From contig KB899087.1 of assembly GCA_000378025.1 (NCBI GenBank), positions 682,001 through 746,000 of the forward strand: a stretch of 64,000 nucleotides of DNA, given 5' to 3'. A program made the translations under genes and the position numbers. Below are positions 41,698-50,589 of the stretch, in pieces (position 1 is the first letter of the stretch; each line of letters starts with the position of its first letter). The stretch is from Xanthobacteraceae bacterium 501b. Lineage in GTDB: Bacteria; Pseudomonadota; Alphaproteobacteria; Rhizobiales; Xanthobacteraceae. The notes under the pieces were generated by a model, which did no database searches, was not told the DNA's origin, and was given only the letters and a program-made list of their open reading frames with translations.

Positions 41698-42653
41698 CAG
41701 CGTGCCCCCTTCGTCGCAACTACGCCTGCGAGCACGCAGAGCAATTCGAACATGATCGTCGCGCCCGTGAGCGCTGTGAGGCCGGACGGGTCGAAGGGAG
41801 GTGCGACCTCCACGAGATCGGCGCCGATGATGTTCAGTCCGTCGAGCAGGCGCACCATCGCCTGCGCTTCACGGGTCGAGAAGCCGCCGATCTCCGGCGT
41901 GCCGGTTCCCGGTGCCTGAGAGGGGTCGATGCCGTCAATGTCGAAGGTGACATAGGTCGGCGCGTCGCCGACAATGGCGCGTGCTTCCGCCATCACATCG
42001 GCGACGCCACGCTCCATGAACTCCTCGATGAAGATGATGCGCACGCCCATGTCGCGGGCGTAATCATAATTGCCGGCGTCGGAGATGGCGCCGCGCAGGC
42101 CGATCTGGACGAAGCGCTTCGGGTCGACGAGCCCTTCCTCGATGGCGCGGCGGAACGGCGTGCCGTGGGTGTATTTCGAGCCGTTGAAGAAGGTGTCGTA
42201 GGTGTCGGAATGGGCGTCGAACTGGATGAGCCCGACGGGGCCGTTCTTCGCCAGACCGCGCAGGATCGGCAGGCTGATGAGATGGTCGCCGCCGGCGGTG
42301 AGCGGCAGCGCACCCGCCGCGCGTACGTCTTCATAATGGGCGGTGATGATGTCGAGCGAGCGCATCAGGTCGAAGGGATCGATGATGACATCGCCGCAAT
42401 CGGCGACGCGGGCGCGGTCATAGGGCGAGAGGCCGGTGACGTGGTGCACGCGCCGCATCAGGCTCGACTGGTTGCGCAATTCGCGCGGGCCGTGGCGGGT
42501 GCCGGCGCGGTTGGTGGTGCCGAGGTCGAAGGGCACGCCGATGATGGCGACGTCGACCTCGGAAGGCTGTGCCACCGGCAGCCGCATGAAGGTGGGGAGG
42601 CCGGCGAAGCGGGGAACGGTGCCGGAATCGAGCGGCTCGAAAATGTCGGGCAT
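41697..42653 (-). CDS. Agmatinase/ureohydrolase family protein (paralogue B)
   Basis: A second ureohydrolase, also 318 residues. Ligands: His124 (GGDHL), Asp146, His148 and Asp150 (DAHSD), Asp238 and Asp240 (DIDGID). It has YTHGTPFRRAIEEGL, a segment shared with agmatinases and guanidinobutyrases, followed by QIGLRGAI. Identity to the adjacent paralogue is limited to the core motifs, so they are old duplicates or independently recruited. The spacer before it holds two REP-like palindromes, so it may be transcribed apart from the creatininase and dehydrogenase genes upstream. A heteromeric enzyme made of both paralogues is conceivable but unproven. Confidence 0.88.
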   Translation of the reverse strand: MPDIFEPLDSGTVPRFAGLPTFMRLPVAQPSEVDVAIIGVPFDLGTTNRAGTRHGPRELRNQSSLMRRVHHVTGLSPYDRARVADCGDVIIDPFDLMRSLDIITAHYEDVRAAGALPLTAGGDHLISLPILRGLAKNGPVGLIQFDAHSDTYDTFFNGSKYTHGTPFRRAIEEGLVDPKRFVQIGLRGAISDAGNYDYARDMGVRIIFIEEFMERGVADVMAEARAIVGDAPTYVTFDIDGIDPSQAPGTGTPEIGGFSTREAQAMVRLLDGLNIIGADLVEVAPPFDPSGLTALTGATIMFELLCVLAGVVATKGAR

Positions 42654-42721
42654 GGTGAACCTGGATGATGTGAAGGTGCTCGGGTCATCTTCTGTCGGGC
42701 TTGTGCCCGGCTAAGGAGCCT

Positions 42722-42765
42722 GCGTGCTTCGAGACGCGGGGCAAGCCCCGCTCCTCAGCATGACG
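42722..42765 (-). repeat. REP-like palindromic element, copy 1
   Basis: A 44-bp element with an internal stem GCGGGGC/GCCCCGC and conserved ends (GCGTGCTTCGAGACGC, and on the other side CTCAGCATGACG). It is the inverse orientation of copy 2. This pattern is a familiar intergenic repeat of Rhizobiales genomes. Confidence 0.8.
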
Positions 42766-42788
42766 GACGTCAGGTAGCGTATGGCGGT

Positions 42789-42831
42789 CGTCATCCTGAG
42801 GCGCCCGGCGCAGCCGGGCCTCGAAGGACGC
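42789..42831 (+). repeat. REP-like palindromic element, copy 2
   Basis: A 43-bp element CGTCATCCTGAGG...CCTCGAAGGACGC with internal stem GCCCGGC/GCCGGGC, lying 23 bp from copy 1 in the opposite direction. Together the pair can form one large BIME-like cruciform between the ureohydrolase and creatininase genes. Confidence 0.8.
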
Positions 42832-42858
42832 AGAAGAGTGCCGCCCTCACATCCGTGC

Positions 42859-43635
42859 TCACAGCCCGAATTCCTTGCGGATGGCGGCGCTGATATGGGT
42901 GACGTAGTCGGCCATCAACGCCTCGCCCTTTTCCACGGTCGAGCCAGTGGCCACCGCCAGCACGCCCGAGGGCGGCAGGCCGAAATCGCCGGGAACCGGG
43001 AAGCGGTCATAGGGTGGGAAAGTCGCGGGTCCATCGGACGGCACCTTCTCCATTTCGACCAGATCCGGCCGCAGCACCATCATCAGCGATGTCTCCATCA
43101 GGCTGGCATGTTCCAACTCGATGCCGGGGAAGCCGGCGGGGAATATGCTCTCCAGCGTCGCGCGCTGGGCGAAGTCCCAGTATTCCAGCCGCATCACGGT
43201 AAAGTCGGAAATGCCGTCGCGGGCGATCTCGCGGCGGGCGAGGTCGAGGCCTTCTACCGAGGGCCACAGGTTCTCGTAATGGCCGTTTACAACCACCAGC
43301 CGGCGCACACCCTGCCGGGCAAGGTTGCGGATCACGTCGCGCAGCACCAGCGCGAAGGTATGGGCGTCGACGCTGAGCGTGCCGGGGAACTGCTCGCCGC
43401 CGCCCGAGCGCGGCATCGACTTGCAACCATAAGCGACTGTCGGGGCGACGAGGCCACCGACCTCGCGGGCGATACGCTCACACACGCCGGTGGGCAGCAC
43501 CACGTCGACATTGAGCGGCAGGTGCGGCCCGTGCTGCTCGGTGGAGCCGAGCGGCAGCAGCACCGGTGCGCCGGCCGCGATCTTCGCCGCGAATTCCGGC
43601 CAGCTGAGTTCGTCGAGACGCACGCTGTCAACCAT
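42859..43635 (-). CDS. Creatininase/creatinine amidohydrolase family protein
   Basis: A 258-residue metal-dependent amidohydrolase of the creatininase family. Motif LLPLGSTEQHGPHLPLNVD provides Glu33, His35 and Asp44 as likely metal ligands; NGHYEN gives the second His, and the ELEHASLMETSLMM segment the conserved Glu region. Family members hydrolyse cyclic amides (creatinine), formamide-type intermediates in riboflavin/F420 routes, or modify peptides (MftE), so substrate is open. The start at 43635 has GGGGGA 5 nt upstream. It lies in the run of ureohydrolase and dehydrogenase genes, which suggests a guanidino- or amide-compound pathway. Confidence 0.85.
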   Translation of the reverse strand: MVDSVRLDELSWPEFAAKIAAGAPVLLPLGSTEQHGPHLPLNVDVVLPTGVCERIAREVGGLVAPTVAYGCKSMPRSGGGEQFPGTLSVDAHTFALVLRDVIRNLARQGVRRLVVVNGHYENLWPSVEGLDLARREIARDGISDFTVMRLEYWDFAQRATLESIFPAGFPGIELEHASLMETSLMMVLRPDLVEMEKVPSDGPATFPPYDRFPVPGDFGLPPSGVLAVATGSTVEKGEALMADYVTHISAAIRKEFGL

Positions 43636-43667
43636 CCGGTCCCCCTGAGTGCTAATCGCTGATCGGT

Positions 43668-44408
43668 TCAGTGCATCGCCGCGCCGCCATCGACGCTGAG
43701 GCACTGGCCGGTGATGAAAGTGGTGGTGCGGCTTGCTAGGAACAGCACGGCCTGCGCGACTTCCTCAGGCCGGCCGACGCGGCCGGCCGGGTTGCCCGTC
43801 TCCAACCGCTTCAGTTCCTCGCTGAGATTATCGAAATCGAGCAGCGGCGTATCCACCGGCCCCGGCGCGATGGCATTGACCAGAATATCGGGACCCAGTT
43901 CGCGCGCCCAGGAGCGGGTAAGGGTGAGGATGGCACCCTTGGTGCCGGCATAGCCAGAAAAGCCCGCACGGCCGAGATAGGCGAGTTCCGAGGCAATGTT
44001 GATGATGCGCCCGCGCACCGGCCCCTCGCCGCTGAAGCGCTTCAGCGCCTCGCGCGCCATCAGGATCGGCCCGCGCATATTCACCGCTGCCATACGTTCA
44101 AAAGCGGCGATGTCGAAGCTCGCCAGCGGCGTCTCCACGCAGATGCCGGCGCAGTTGACGATGACATCGAGGCCGCGCAATTCTCTCGTCGCCGCCTCCA
44201 TGCCGCCGATGACCGAAGTCTCGTCGGCCACATTGACCAGGATGGTCGGCCAGTGCGTCTCGTCCGGCGGCGGATGGAGGTCGAAGCCGATGACCCGGGC
44301 ACCGGCGGCACTGAGTGCATCGGCGGCGGCGCGGCCGATGCCGCTGGCTGCGCCGGTAACGATGACCCGCGCATCCCGGTGTGGGTGGTCCTTGTGGGGG
44401 GCTACCAT
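43668..44408 (-). CDS. Short-chain dehydrogenase/reductase (SDR) 1
   Basis: Classical SDR of 246 residues. Cofactor motif VTGAASGIG (TGxxxGxG), NCAG motif (VIVNCAGICVE), and the catalytic Ser-Tyr-Lys triad (NIASELAYLG; YAGTK as YxxxK). C-terminal PGPVDTPL and GQCLSVDGGAAMH are typical. The Asp after the second strand (GFDLHP) suggests NAD preference. Its start overlaps the stop of SDR 2 by 7 bp, and the creatininase start lies 33 bp past its stop, so these three are co-transcribed. Confidence 0.9.
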   Translation of the reverse strand: MVAPHKDHPHRDARVIVTGAASGIGRAAADALSAAGARVIGFDLHPPPDETHWPTILVNVADETSVIGGMEAATRELRGLDVIVNCAGICVETPLASFDIAAFERMAAVNMRGPILMAREALKRFSGEGPVRGRIINIASELAYLGRAGFSGYAGTKGAILTLTRSWARELGPDILVNAIAPGPVDTPLLDFDNLSEELKRLETGNPAGRVGRPEEVAQAVLFLASRTTTFITGQCLSVDGGAAMH

Positions 44409-45160
44409 GGAAATTCTCCTCGATCGACGCCCAGGCTCTGGCCGGTGATGTTGCCGGCAAGGTCGGAGGCGAGGAAGAGATAAGTTCCCGCGACATCCTC
44501 AGGGTCCATGAAACCCGGCAGGATCTGCGCCGCCACGATCTCCTGCAGCAGAGATTCCGGTGCGATGCCGGTGCGGGCTGCCATGGCGTGAAGCGAGCGC
44601 AGCGAGGCCTCCGTGCGCACCCAACCGGGGCAGACAGCGTTAACGGTGATGCCACGCGGGCCGAGTTCCTTCGCCCAGGTCTTGGTGAGGCCGATCACCG
44701 CGTGCTTAGAGGCGACATAGGCGCCGAACAGCGATTCGGCGCTGCGCGACCAGATCGAGGCGGTGTTGATGATGCGTCCGCCATGCGTGAGTCGTGGCAG
44801 CAGGGCACGGGTGACGAGGAAGGTGCCGACGACGTTGGTTTCCACCACCCGGCGGAAGACGGCCTCGTTCTCGCGGGTGGGATCGTCCAACGGTGTGACA
44901 CGCTCCAGCCCGGCATTGTTCACCAGCACGTCGAGATGGGGAAGGGCGTCGGCCACCTGCGCCACGTCCCCGGCCGAGGTGATGTCGGCGCGGTGGCCGC
45001 GTGCGCCAAGTCGTTCGGCCGCCTCGAAGATCGTCTCATCCTCGGCGAGCATGTGCAGCTCCGCGCCGGCAGCGGCGAAGGCGCGGGCAATGCCGAGGCC
45101 GATGCCGCGGCTGGCGCCGGTGACGAGCACGGCGCGGCCGGAAATGCCGTCGAGTGTCAT
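44402..45160 (-). CDS. Short-chain dehydrogenase/reductase (SDR) 2
   Basis: Classical SDR of 252 residues and first gene of the minus-strand cluster. Motifs: VLVTGASRGIGLG (cofactor), LVNNAGLE (NNAG), NTASIWSRSAESLFGAYVASK (Ser and YxxxK), and PGWVRTEASLR. It ends GQSLGVDRGEFPW. It differs clearly from SDR 1, so the two likely act on different steps or stereoisomers. A divergent LysR gene lies 198 bp away and is the natural candidate regulator of the cluster. Confidence 0.9.
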   Translation of the reverse strand: MTLDGISGRAVLVTGASRGIGLGIARAFAAAGAELHMLAEDETIFEAAERLGARGHRADITSAGDVAQVADALPHLDVLVNNAGLERVTPLDDPTRENEAVFRRVVETNVVGTFLVTRALLPRLTHGGRIINTASIWSRSAESLFGAYVASKHAVIGLTKTWAKELGPRGITVNAVCPGWVRTEASLRSLHAMAARTGIAPESLLQEIVAAQILPGFMDPEDVAGTYLFLASDLAGNITGQSLGVDRGEFPW

Positions 45161-45265
45161 GGGAGGAATCGGAAGTCAGAGCGGCGGGACACGGCGAATT
45201 CCTTGAGGACGTGCCAGCGTCCTCCATATTCAGTTCGAGAGGAATAGGATTTAGTGGAAGTATGT

Positions 45266-45281
45266 ATCGATAAATGTCGAT
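45266..45281. promoter_or_regulatory. Palindrome in the SDR/LysR divergent region
   Basis: ATCGATAAATGTCGAT: perfect 5-bp arms ATCGA/TCGAT separated by 6 bp, in the 198-bp gap between divergent SDR 2 and LysR genes. Size and position suit a LysR-type recognition site, but the spacing between the flanking T and A is 12 rather than the usual 11. Confidence 0.4.
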
Positions 45282-45358
45282 GCGAAAGATCGAGGTGACC
45301 TGGCGGTTGTCGTCCCGGATGGGGGCCGGCGCACCGCCCGGACGGATTGGGAGCGCGC

Positions 45359-46279
45359 ATGCGGCGTCTCGACAATATCGACCTCCGGCTGCTGCGCGTC
45401 TTCGTCACGCTGGCTCAGGAGGGTGGCTTCCAGGATGCGCAGATCGCGCTGAACCTATCGCAATCCACCCTCTCGACTCATCTGGCGGCGCTGGAGCGCA
45501 AGCTCGGTGGGCAGCTCTGCGAGCGGGGGCGGGCAGGGTTCCGGCTGACGCCTTTCGGCGAATCGACGCTCATTGCTGCCAAGCGGCTGTTCGAGGATAT
45601 CGACGCCTTCCATGGCCGAATCGGCCGTGATCAGCAGCGACTTGTCGGGCGGCTACGGGTCGGCATTGTCGATGGCGTCGTCACCAATCCGCAGCTCGGG
45701 CTGCAGACGGTGCTGTCCCGCTATATGACCTATGCGTCGGAAGTTTTCGTCGATCTGGAGCTCGGCACGCCGCTGGTGCTGGAACGGGCCCTGATGGACG
45801 GGGAGCGGGACATCGTGGTCGGGCCGTTCTCGCAGAAGGTGCCGGGCATCACCTATGTCCCGCTCAACCGCGAAGCGCAGGCGCTCTATTGCGGGCGCGG
45901 CCATGGGCTGTTCGAGGTGCCGGGCACCGAGGTCAACCACGCCCGCATTGAGGAGGCGCTGTTCTCGGTGCGGCGCTATCGCCACCTCGACGATCTCTAC
46001 CGGGTCAACCACCCGCGCGCGAGCGGCGCCATCGTGCAGATGGAGGCGCAGGTGATGATGATCCTCTCCGGCCGGTTCATCGGCTATCTCCCGCGCCATA
46101 TCGGCGAGGACTGGGTGGCGCGCGGCCAGATGCGCGTTCTGAGGCCGGAGGCCTATGGCTTCGAGACCACCCATTTCGCCGCCTCAAGGCGACTGAAGGG
46201 CGAGCAGCCGCTGGTCGACGCCTTCGTGCGGGAACTGAGGGCGCAGGCCGGTGCGGATGCCGCCGCAGCGCCGGGCTAG
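45359..46279 (+). CDS. LysR-type transcriptional regulator
   Basis: A 306-residue regulator. The N-terminal winged helix (about 5-62) reads NIDLRLLRVFVTLAQEGGFQDAQIALNLSQSTLSTHLAALERKLGG; the middle and C-terminal part is the LysR substrate-binding fold (LRVGIVDGVVTNPQ onward). It is divergent from the SDR-creatininase-ureohydrolase run and so is the likely activator of that operon with a pathway metabolite as co-inducer. The start could also be a TTG at 45347. Its end overlaps the convergent kinase-like gene by 4 bp. Confidence 0.9.
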   Translation: MRRLDNIDLRLLRVFVTLAQEGGFQDAQIALNLSQSTLSTHLAALERKLGGQLCERGRAGFRLTPFGESTLIAAKRLFEDIDAFHGRIGRDQQRLVGRLRVGIVDGVVTNPQLGLQTVLSRYMTYASEVFVDLELGTPLVLERALMDGERDIVVGPFSQKVPGITYVPLNREAQALYCGRGHGLFEVPGTEVNHARIEEALFSVRRYRHLDDLYRVNHPRASGAIVQMEAQVMMILSGRFIGYLPRHIGEDWVARGQMRVLRPEAYGFETTHFAASRRLKGEQPLVDAFVRELRAQAGADAAAAPG

Positions 46280-47349
46280 ATGCCGCCGCGCACACGGTCG
46301 CTGAGATTACGGCGGTCGCGGATGATGGCTGCCAGCGCCGCCTCTTCCTGTGGGCCGCGCGGCAGCTGGGAGAGCTGATCGAGCTGGTTGAGTGCGACGA
46401 GACGAACGAGGTCGTCGCGCACAGCGCCGGTGGCGTCGCGCGGCAAGGCGGGGACGACCTGGAGATGCTCGGGCGGCAGCAGGTCCGGCAGGCGGGCGGC
46501 GAGATGCGCGCGCAAAGCTTCCTCAGTTGCGCCCTCCGCCTCGACGAAAGCGTAGAGGCCGAAGGAGTGCCCGGCGGTGGGGAAGTCGCAGATATGCACG
46601 GCGCGCACGCCCGCGACCTCGGCGAGGGTGCTGGCGATGCGCGGGCCCTGTTCCATGGCGCGCGGGCCGCGCCCTTCAGTGTCGTGATAATTGAGCAGGC
46701 GGCGGGTGACGAAATTGTAGAGCTTCTTGCCGGTCTGCATCCACACGCGGGTGAACAGGCTCTTGCGGGCGAGGATCTTCTTTTCCCGCGCGGTCAGCGC
46801 CTCCGGGCAGTAGCTGCGCTTCTGCTTGAGGAAATGGCGGATGTCCTCATAGGCCGCGACGCGGAACGCCTTGCTGCGCCGGGAAAAAACCATGGCCAGC
46901 TGAAAGTCCATCAGCACCGCGCGGCCATCGGCGGCGTAAAGCCAGTTCTGCGGCTTGGCGAGGTCGTTATGGGCGATGTTGCGGCGATGCACTTCGCGCA
47001 AGCCCTTGCGGGCGGAGGCAAAATAGGCGCGATCGCCGCGCGGCCTGGCGATCTGCAGCGGGATGCCGTCGACGAAGCCGCGTATCAGATAGCCCTCTTC
47101 CAGCGCATAAACCGGAACGGTGTGGCCGCTGCCCTCGGCGCGGATGAGCGCGCGCGCCTCGCGGGCGGCGAAGTGGCGGGCGAGCGGCTTCACCCACCAT
47201 TTCACCTCAGCATAGTTGCGCCGGACCGCCGGAAAGACATGGCCGGTGGGGTCGCGCCAGAGGCCGCGCTCGATAGTGGAGAATGTGTCTCGCTTGAGCA
47301 CCGTGTCGAGCTCGAACACGCCGCCCTTGGAGGGGACCGTGAAGCTCAC
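46276..47349 (-). CDS. Kinase-like domain fused to an ANL (AMP-ligase) C-terminal-like domain
   Basis: A 357-residue protein with no assigned family that I know. Residues about 1-165 look like a RIO/lipopolysaccharide-kinase fold: catalytic-loop-like HNDLAKPQN (Asp129, Asn134) and a DFG-like DFQ (Asp148). The canonical VAIK lysine is not obvious (AVRR). Residues about 240-325 resemble the C-terminal domain of acyl-CoA/AMP ligases ([42 protein letters not shown] split by a few residues), but the catalytic lysine of ATGK is alanine (Ala309). Its ATG overlaps the trmFO stop (ATGA), so it is translated with trmFO. Function unknown. Confidence 0.7.
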   Translation of the reverse strand: MSFTVPSKGGVFELDTVLKRDTFSTIERGLWRDPTGHVFPAVRRNYAEVKWWVKPLARHFAAREARALIRAEGSGHTVPVYALEEGYLIRGFVDGIPLQIARPRGDRAYFASARKGLREVHRRNIAHNDLAKPQNWLYAADGRAVLMDFQLAMVFSRRSKAFRVAAYEDIRHFLKQKRSYCPEALTAREKKILARKSLFTRVWMQTGKKLYNFVTRRLLNYHDTEGRGPRAMEQGPRIASTLAEVAGVRAVHICDFPTAGHSFGLYAFVEAEGATEEALRAHLAARLPDLLPPEHLQVVPALPRDATGAVRDDLVRLVALNQLDQLSQLPRGPQEEAALAAIIRDRRNLSDRVRGGI

Positions 47350-48779
47350 GCGGCAGCCTCGCCCGGTTCGTCGGCATGGCTCTTGGCCCAGGCGTCGAGA
47401 TCGGCGAGGGCGCGGGCGGCGAGCACCTGCTTCTTGGCCACCGTCTTCTGCGCGCCGCGCAGGCGGTTGCCTTCCGTGTCGCGGGTGGGATTGGCATCAA
47501 GCGGCGGGAACAGGCCGAAATTGATGTTCATCGGCTGGAAGGAGCGCGGGCCCGCTTCCACCGTCTCGATATGGCCGCCGGTGATGTGGTTGAGAAGGGC
47601 GCCATGCGCGGTGGTGGCGGGCGGCAGGGCAGGGGCCTCGCCGCGCCGCTCGGCCGCCGCGAACAGGCCGGCCATCAGCCCCATGGCGGAGCTCTCCACA
47701 TAGCCCTCGCAGCCGGTGATCTGGCCGGCAAAGCGCAGGCACGGCAAGGCTTTGAGCCGCAGAGAGCCGTCCAGAAGGCGGGGGGAATTGAGGTAGGTGT
47801 TGCGGTGCAGCCCGCCCAGCCGGGCGAATTCCGCCTTCTCCAGCCCGGGGATCATGCGGAACAGGCGCACCTGTTCAGAATGGCGGGTCTTGGTCTGAAA
47901 GCCGACCATATTGTAGAGCGTTCCCAAGGCGTTGTCCTGGCGCAGCTGCACCACGGCATAGGCCTTCACGGTCGGATTATGGGCATTGGTCAGGCCCATC
48001 GGCTTCATCGGGCCGTGGCGCAGGGTCTCGGGGCCGCGCGCGGCCATCACCTCGATCGGCAGGCAGCCGTCGAAATAGGGGGTGTTGGCCTCGAACTCGC
48101 GGAAGGGGACGGTGTCGGAGGCGACCAGCGCGGCGACGAAGGCCTCGTACTGCTCCTTGTCCATCGGGCAGTTAATGTAGTCGGCACCGGTGCCGCCCGG
48201 TCCCATCTTGTCGTAGCGGGACTGGAACCAGCACACGTCCATGTCTATGGAATCAAAGTGAATTATCGGCGCGATCGCGTCGAAGAAGGCAAGCGCCTGC
48301 TCGTCCGCACGGGCGCGGATGGCGTCCGCCAGGGCCGGGGAGGTGAGGGGGCCGGTGGCGATAATCACCGAGTCCCACTCCTCCGGCGGCAGGCCGGCAA
48401 CCTCGCCGCGCTCCACCGTGATCAGCGGATGGGCGGTTATGGCGGCGGTGACGGCCTCGGCGAAGCCCTCGCGATCCACCGCCAGCGCACCGCCGGCGGG
48501 GATCTGGTGGCTGTCGGCGCAGGCCATGATGAGCGAGCCGAGGCGGCGCATCTCGGCGTGCAGAACGCCGACGGCATTATTGGAAGAATCGTCTGATCTG
48601 AAGGAGTTAGAGCACACAAGCTCCGCCAGGCTGTCGGTCTTGTGGGCGTCGGTGGAGCGGGTTGGGCGCATCTCGTGCAGCACCACCGCAATGCCGCGCC
48701 GGGCGAGCTGCCAGGCGGCTTCGCAGCCGGCGAGGCCGCCGCCGATAATGTGAACCGGGCGCTTTTCGGTGATGCTCAT
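47346..48779 (-). CDS. trmFO: Methylenetetrahydrofolate--tRNA-(uracil-5-)-methyltransferase
   Basis: FAD- and folate-dependent enzyme that makes 5-methyluridine at position 54 of the tRNA T loop. It is 477 residues. Seen: dinucleotide-binding [46 protein letters not shown] with the catalytic cysteine, the [14 protein letters not shown] segment and the C-terminal GHIETV...[13 protein letters not shown]. The enzyme is the alternative to TrmA and typical for this group of bacteria. It is the first gene of a two-gene unit with the kinase-like fusion. Confidence 0.96.
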   Translation of the reverse strand: MSITEKRPVHIIGGGLAGCEAAWQLARRGIAVVLHEMRPTRSTDAHKTDSLAELVCSNSFRSDDSSNNAVGVLHAEMRRLGSLIMACADSHQIPAGGALAVDREGFAEAVTAAITAHPLITVERGEVAGLPPEEWDSVIIATGPLTSPALADAIRARADEQALAFFDAIAPIIHFDSIDMDVCWFQSRYDKMGPGGTGADYINCPMDKEQYEAFVAALVASDTVPFREFEANTPYFDGCLPIEVMAARGPETLRHGPMKPMGLTNAHNPTVKAYAVVQLRQDNALGTLYNMVGFQTKTRHSEQVRLFRMIPGLEKAEFARLGGLHRNTYLNSPRLLDGSLRLKALPCLRFAGQITGCEGYVESSAMGLMAGLFAAAERRGEAPALPPATTAHGALLNHITGGHIETVEAGPRSFQPMNINFGLFPPLDANPTRDTEGNRLRGAQKTVAKKQVLAARALADLDAWAKSHADEPGEAAA

Positions 48780-48830
48780 ATCCTGCCGCTGCTCAACAAA
48801 TCCGTGCGCGGCTTAGCACGGAACGGGGGC

Positions 48831-48864
48831 AAAAAAGAACGGCCCCGGAAAATTCCGGGGCCGT
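48831..48864 (-). terminator. Terminator after the DUF1127 gene
   Basis: On the minus strand a 10-bp stem ACGGCCCCGG/CCGGGGCCGT with 6-nt loop is followed by TTCTTTTTT. It separates the DUF1127 gene from trmFO. Confidence 0.93.
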
Positions 48865-48929
48865 ACAATGAGTGCAGTGAGGTGGACGATCAGTGCAGTG
48901 AGACTTGTTCGTCCAGCCTCAAACCCGCA

Positions 48930-49091
48930 TCACGCCGCAGCGGCGGCGCGACGGGCAACGCTGGTGATTTCGCCACGCGACACGTTGATGTCGGCGAGGG
49001 TACGGTCGTCGAGCTGGGAGAGCTCGATCAGAGTGCGGCGATACGCCTGGTAGCGGCGGATCTGCTTGGCAACGAGGCCCCAAAGCAGCAT
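48930..49091 (-). CDS. DUF1127 small Arg-rich protein
   Basis: A 53-residue protein. The core RRYQAYRRTLIELSQLDDRTLADINVSRGEI matches the DUF1127 pattern (Arg/Tyr-rich helix, L-x-x-L-D/S-D-x-x-L-x-D-I). Small DUF1127 proteins affect phosphate and carbon metabolism and RNA turnover in alphaproteobacteria. The start ATG at 49091 has GGAG 6 nt upstream; a nearby upstream ATG (49103) is less favoured. It has its own terminator and is monocistronic. Confidence 0.87.
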   Translation of the reverse strand: MLLWGLVAKQIRRYQAYRRTLIELSQLDDRTLADINVSRGEITSVARRAAAAA

Positions 49092-49296
49092 GTCAGTCTC
49101 CATCGGTTGTCGGTTAACCGGATCGCGGCCTCCGGGCATCCCCGGCAGCTGCACGTCCGTTAATCATTCCGATGCCTATATATTTGACACCCTGCTCATT
49201 TGGTAGGAAATATACCGCATCCCAGCCCTGCGGGCCGCGCATGACACGCTCACAATTCGTTCACGATCTGCAAGGCTGGCGAAAGCATGGCGTGAA

Positions 49297-50589
49297 TCAG
49301 GCGCCCGCCAACGCCTGATCGAGATCGGCGATGATGTCGGCCACGTCCTCGATTCCGACCGACAGCCGCACCACATCCGGGCCCGCACCGGCCAGAACCT
49401 TCTGCTCGTCAGCGAGCTGGCGATGGGTGGTGGAGGCGGGGTGGATGATGAGCGAGCGGGTGTCGCCGATATTGGCGAGGTGCGAGAACAGCTTCACCCC
49501 CGACACCAGCGCGACGCCGGCCTCGAAGCCGCCCTTGAGCCCGAAGGTGAACACCGCGCCTGCGCCCTTCGGCGTGTATTGCTGGGCGAGGTTGTAATAG
49601 CGGTCGCCCGGCAGGCCGGGATAGCTCACCCAAGACACTTTGGGGTGGTCGGCGAGATGCTTGGCCACCGCCAGCGCATTGTCGCAATGGCGCTGGATGC
49701 GCAGCGGCAGGGTCTCGATGCCGGTGAGCAGCAGGAAGGCGTTGAAGGGCGACAGCGCCGGGCCGAGATCGCGCAGGCCCAGCACCCGGGCGGCGATGGC
49801 GAAGGCGAAATTGCCGAAGGCCTCGCCAATGACGATGCCCTCATATTCCGGCCGCGGCTGCGAGAGGAAGGGGTAGCGCCCCTCGCGCATCCAGTCGAAC
49901 GAGCCGCCATCGACCAGCACGCCGCCGATCGAATTGCCATGACCGCCGAGAAACTTGGTGGCGGAATGGATGATGATGTCGGCGCCATGCTCGAACGGGC
50001 GGATGAGATAGGGGGTGGCCAGCGTGTTGTCGACGATCAGCGGCACGCCGGCGCGCTTGGCGATTTTCGATATGGCGGCGATGTCGGTGACGATGCCGCC
50101 GGGATTGGCGATCGATTCGATGAAGATGGCCTTGGTGCGCGGCGAGATGGCGCGCTCGAAGGAGGCGACATCGTCGGAATCGGCCCACACCACGTTCCAG
50201 CCGAAGCTCTTGAAGGCGTGGTTGAACTGGTTGATCGACCCGCCATAGAGCTTGCGGGCGGCGATGAACTCGTCGCCGGGGGTCAGCAGCGTCTGGAAGG
50301 CAAGCAGCTGCGCGGCATGGCCGGAGGCCACGGCGAGGGCGGCGGTGCCGCCTTCCAGCGCCGCCACGCGCTCTTCCAGCACCGCATTGGTCGGGTTGCC
50401 GATGCGGGTATAGATATTGCCGAACGCCTTCAGCCCGAACAGCGAGGCGGCGTGGTCGACATCGTCGAACACGAAGGAGGTGGTCTGGTAGATCGGCGTG
50501 GCGCGGGCCTTGGTGGTCGGGTCGGGCGCGGCGCCGGCATGGACGGCGAGGGTGGCGAAGCCCGGAGCGGGCGAGGTGACGTCGGTCAT
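49297..50589 (-). CDS. metY: O-acetylhomoserine aminocarboxypropyltransferase
   Basis: PLP-dependent sulfhydrylase converting O-acetylhomoserine and sulfide (or methanethiol) to homocysteine (or methionine), 430 residues. Signatures: TLAVHAGAAPDPTTKARATPIYQTTSF split over residues 12-38, YTRIGNPTN, GDEFIAARKLYGGS, and HSATKFLGGHG with the Schiff-base lysine. C-terminal LSVGIEDVADIIADLDQAL is typical of the Cys/Met family. About 295 bp separate it from the LytTR gene upstream. I looked for a SAM riboswitch in its leader and did not recognise one. Confidence 0.95.
   Translation of the reverse strand: MTDVTSPAPGFATLAVHAGAAPDPTTKARATPIYQTTSFVFDDVDHAASLFGLKAFGNIYTRIGNPTNAVLEERVAALEGGTAALAVASGHAAQLLAFQTLLTPGDEFIAARKLYGGSINQFNHAFKSFGWNVVWADSDDVASFERAISPRTKAIFIESIANPGGIVTDIAAISKIAKRAGVPLIVDNTLATPYLIRPFEHGADIIIHSATKFLGGHGNSIGGVLVDGGSFDWMREGRYPFLSQPRPEYEGIVIGEAFGNFAFAIAARVLGLRDLGPALSPFNAFLLLTGIETLPLRIQRHCDNALAVAKHLADHPKVSWVSYPGLPGDRYYNLAQQYTPKGAGAVFTFGLKGGFEAGVALVSGVKLFSHLANIGDTRSLIIHPASTTHRQLADEQKVLAGAGPDVVRLSVGIEDVADIIADLDQALAGA

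Noticed and set aside
48871..48905. Short direct repeat AGTGCAGTGAG in the DUF1127 3' region
   Set aside because: Two copies only, 20 bp apart, no further structure; likely chance or local slippage.
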